Assembly (NCBI GenBank): GCA_026874595.1
Contig: CM049309.1
Location: 96,990,723 to 97,054,722 of the forward strand
Direction: 5' to 3'
Length of the DNA stretch: 64,000 bases
Source of the DNA: Sipunculus nudus
Lineage: Eukaryota > Annelida > Sipuncula > Golfingiida > Sipunculidae
Under the pieces are notes generated by a model, which saw only the letters and a program-made list of their open reading frames with translations, was not told the DNA's origin and made no database searches. Shown here piece by piece: positions 61,601-64,000 of the stretch. The stretch's first letter is position 1. Each line of letters starts with the position of its first letter. Both the position numbers and the translations under genes were made by a program.

Positions 61601-61892
61601 ATTTGGTCATCTGTTAACAGGGCACAAATCATAATAACTGGACCTAGAATTTTATTTTTTGACATGCTGGGAGACCCCTGAAAAGTCATCTTGTAAACCT
61701 TGAAAATAGGTGTCTGTTACCCAAATCCTTCATGCTACAGAGCTCCATAGTACCCCAATGAATATTGGATGATTTTATACAAAAGGTCAAGTTTGGAAAA
61801 AGTATTTCATTCAAATTTGACATTCAGATGATAAAATTTTTTTTGTCAATGTCTTCCTGGTCAGCTGAGCGTCATGACCCCTGAGTCACTTG
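58632..61892 (+). mobile_element. Helentron-like family A, complete, nested in 33-bp array
   Basis: AGCTCAGCTGACTGTAAGTC starts at 58632, followed by GTCC repeats (58677-58712) and about 338-bp monomers with exact boxes at 58972, 59310 and 59647. A second 5' unit (AGCTCAGCTGACTGAAAGTC) lies at 59683. The 3' end is CAGCTGAGC, a decayed GACCC..GAGTC palindrome and CTTG at 61889-61892. The satellite array reads on both sides, so the insertion point is within a short T run; one or two T are ambiguous. Element B is nested at 60054-61087. Confidence 0.82.
60054..61087 (+). mobile_element. Helentron-like family B, complete, nested in A
   Basis: The 5' motif AGCCCTCAGC (60054), fold-back GGCTGATGGGCT and GTCC repeats. 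The exact inverse GGCTGAGGGCT is at about 61051-61061, followed by the stem-loop TCAGC-TTTT-GCTGA and CTAG at 61084-61087, then T. Three monomers of about 300 bp contain 'gggtgaccttgacct' (AGGTCA-type half-sites) and boxes (exact at 60378-60389). Family A text continues on both sides. Confidence 0.8.
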
Positions 61893-62164
61893 TTGTACAT
61901 CAGAATTAATGTTGGCAGATTTGATTGTACATCAGAATTAATGTTGGACAAATTTTATTGTACATCAGAATTAATGTTGGACAAATTTTATTGTACATCA
62001 GAATTAATGTTGGACAAATTTTATTGTACATCAGAATTAATGTTGGCAGATTTTATTGTACATCAGAATTAATGTTGGCAGATTTTATTGTACATCAGAA
62101 TTAATGTTGGCAGATTTTATCCTTAGATGGGCAATGATAAATCTTTCTCTTGCACTTTGAAGTT

Positions 62165-62408
62165 TTCTGATGTTTACAGGTGCTACAGTCTTCCCTGTGA
62201 TTTGCACTGATGATGTTTACAGGTGCTACAGTCTTCCCTGTGATTTGCACTGATGATGTTTACAGGTGCTACAGTCTTCCCTGTGATTTGCACTGATGAT
62301 GTTTACAGGTGCTACAGTGTTCCCTGTGATTATAGTTATAGTATTGCAAAAGCATTTCTGATGTTTACAGGTGCTACAGTCTTCCCTGTGATTTGCACTG
62401 ATGACAGG
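62165..62408. repeat. 43-bp tandem repeat, five copies
   Basis: The unit 'gatgtttacaggtgctacag' + 'tcttccctgtgatttgcactgat' begins near 62168, 62211, 62254, 62297 and 62357. The fourth copy is followed by a short insertion. Confidence 0.9.
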
Positions 62409-62635
62409 TGAAGCTTTGTGAAGACTACCGTATTTATTCCAATTTGGCGATCCCTCTTATTTCTCAACCCCAAAAAATATTTTTAAAGCATAATTTCTAA
62501 AATGACTCTAATTTCGCGACTGCCGACAATGTCTTCTGTCGAAGATGTTAAGGTGAAATGCCTCCGTCATTCACGGGCACCGCAGTTTGTATCAGGCTTC
62601 TGGTTTTTAAATCATAAATGACCCAATCTTTAATT
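62409..62635. other. unassigned spacer
   Basis: Nothing recognisable lies between the 43-bp array and element D. Confidence 0.5.
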
Positions 62636-64000
62636 GTATCCGCCAAAACAGAGTTTTGCGGATACTATATGTTTTCAGCTGGACGCTGCCGCCGGCGCGG
62701 CGTAGGTGTCTGGAGAACTCCTCCGTAACCGCTGGGCGGAATTTTCCGAAACCCGGGATTATGTTCGGGTCACATGTGAACTGCTGCGCCCCGATTTTGT
62801 TTTGACCTCTGACCTTTCCTTTGCGCTCTGCGTCCGTTTGTGCGTCTGTTTCCACACATAAACCCACATATCTCGGGAACCGTTTGACCAATCAGGAAAT
62901 TTTTTTTGCACAAATGTAGCCCTCGGAGAGCTTTATAACATACACCAAAAAAATGGTGGCGCCACCTGCAACCATGTTTGCACAGTGTCCATCTGTTCGT
63001 CTGCCTTGGGTTAAAATCACTCATATCTCTGCAGTGACTTGACTAATTCACCTGAAATTCGGCATGCGTAAACATCCTGGATAGCTTTTCTGATTTTATG
63101 ACAGATGGCGCCACCTACATTCACGTTTACGCTGCAGACATCCAAGCTCATATCTCGGGAACCGTTTGACCGATCAGGAAAATTCTTTTGCACAAATGTA
63201 GCCCTTGGAGAGCTTTATAACATACACCAAAAATGGTGGCGCCACCTGCAACCATGTTTGCACAGTGTCCATTTGTTCGTCTGCCTTGGGTTAAAATCAC
63301 TCATATCTCTGCAGTGACTTGACTAATTCACCTGAAATTTGGCATGCGTATACATCCTGGATAGCTTTTCTGATTTTGTGACAGGTGGCGCCACCTACAT
63401 TCACGTTTACGCTGCAGACATCCAAGCTCATTACTCGGGAACCGTTTGACGGATCAGGAAAATTCTTTTGCACAAATGTAGCCCTTGGAGAGCTTTATAA
63501 CATACACCAAAAATGGTGGCGCTACCTGCAACCATGTTTGCACAGTGTCCATCTGTTTGTCTGCCTTGGGTTAAAATCACTCATATCTCTGCAGTGACTT
63601 GACTAATTCACCTGAAATTTGGCATGCGTATACATCCTGGATAGCTTTTCTGATTTTATGACAGGTGGCGCCACCTACATTCACATTTACGCTGCAGACA
63701 TCCAAGCTCATATCTCAGGAACCGTTTGACCGATCAGGAAAATATTTTTGCACAAATGTAGCCCTTGGAGAGCTTTATAACATACACCGAAAATGGTGGC
63801 ACCACCTGCAACCATGTTTGCACAGTGTCCATCTGTTCGTCTGCCTTGGGTTAAAATCAATCATATCTCTGCAGTGGTTTGATTAATTCACCTGAAATTC
63901 GGCATGCTTATATTACATCCTGGATAGCTTTTCTGATTTTATGACAGGTGGCGCCACCTACAATCAAGTTTACGCTGCAGACATCCAAGCTCATTTCTAG
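62636..64000 (+). mobile_element. Helentron-like family D, 5' part, runs off the window
   Basis: GTATCCGCCAAAACAGAGTT starts at 62636 with the fold-back TTTTGCGGATAC. The sequence matches 43475-45223 inverted. Boxes lie at 62955, 63104 (one change), 63235, 63384, 63515 (one change), 63664, 63795 (one change) and 63947, giving spacings 149, 131, 149, 131, 149, 131 and 152 bp. The 3' end is beyond 64000. Confidence 0.78.

Larger units (their letters stand above)
58411..62120. repeat. 32/33-bp satellite array, split by an insertion
   Basis: The unit 'aatgttggac' + 'aaattttattgtacatcagaatt' (33 bp; 32-bp variant with 'gcagattttatt') repeats from 58411 to 58631 and again from about 61893 to 62120. 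Element A (58632-61892) sits between. The 33-bp variant keeps one frame open (MLDKFYCTSEL repeated), which is a by-product of unit length, not a protein gene. Confidence 0.9.

Noticed and set aside
58411-62120. Regular 32/33-bp repeats as a CRISPR array
   Set aside because: Units are contiguous with no unique spacers, there are no cas genes, and the context is a eukaryotic genome.
63105-63886. Series of near-identical 70-codon frames (also at 44007-44475)
   Set aside because: They are translations of family D satellite monomers, and the protein-like repetition follows DNA duplication.

Overview
The window is a eukaryotic, AT-rich, intron/intergenic-type stretch made almost entirely of transposable elements. 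There is no operon structure or prokaryotic gene, and I can support no complete host gene. The mix suggests an invertebrate, most likely a bivalve mollusc: a BEL/Pao retrotransposon, DUF4371-type hAT transposases, Jockey/CR1-like reverse transcriptase scraps, and many tandem-repeat-bearing Helitron2/Helentron-like elements of the kind known in bivalves as 'pearl' or HINE elements. That assignment is inference from repeat types, not from a host gene.

Layout. 1-3.5 kb is low-repeat sequence with one possible first coding exon (738-888) and a perfect 13-bp hairpin. 3.5-11.9 kb is a nest of reverse-orientation Helentron-like elements (families named here A and E). A reverse transcriptase fragment lies at 12.3-12.7 kb. 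A reverse A' element fills 13.3-16.5 kb. 16.5-21.4 kb is mostly unassigned, with a second reverse transcriptase fragment interrupted by a 148-bp MITE-like insert. 21.46-25.94 kb is a decayed hAT transposase gene on the minus strand, split by a 2,142-bp non-autonomous hAT (hAT-N) with a perfect 8-bp target duplication. 26.5 kb holds the C-terminal piece of another hAT.

28.9-41.4 kb is a second copy of hAT-N with its own 8-bp target duplication. It is interrupted by a young BEL/Pao retrotransposon (28927-39325; 1.1-kb LTRs, 5-bp duplication, intact pol of 1,382 codons, damaged gag).

41.4-64 kb is a multi-level nest of mainly forward Helentron-like elements (A, A', B, C, D, E), a 4.8-kb element with inverted minisatellite ends, two related solo/partial LTRs, and several satellite arrays.

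How the parts relate. At least five repeat families that share no obvious monomer sequence follow one plan. Each has a 5' terminal motif, usually folded in a local hairpin and followed by a GTCC-rich microsatellite, then tandem arrays. An inverted copy of the 5' motif follows 20-35 nt before the end, then a stem-loop, then CTAG or CTTG next to T. Most also carry a 12-bp palindrome, GGTGGCGCCACC, at regular spacing. This shared architecture and shared box is the most interesting signal here. Several insertions can be read cleanly because the uninterrupted target is also present in the window.
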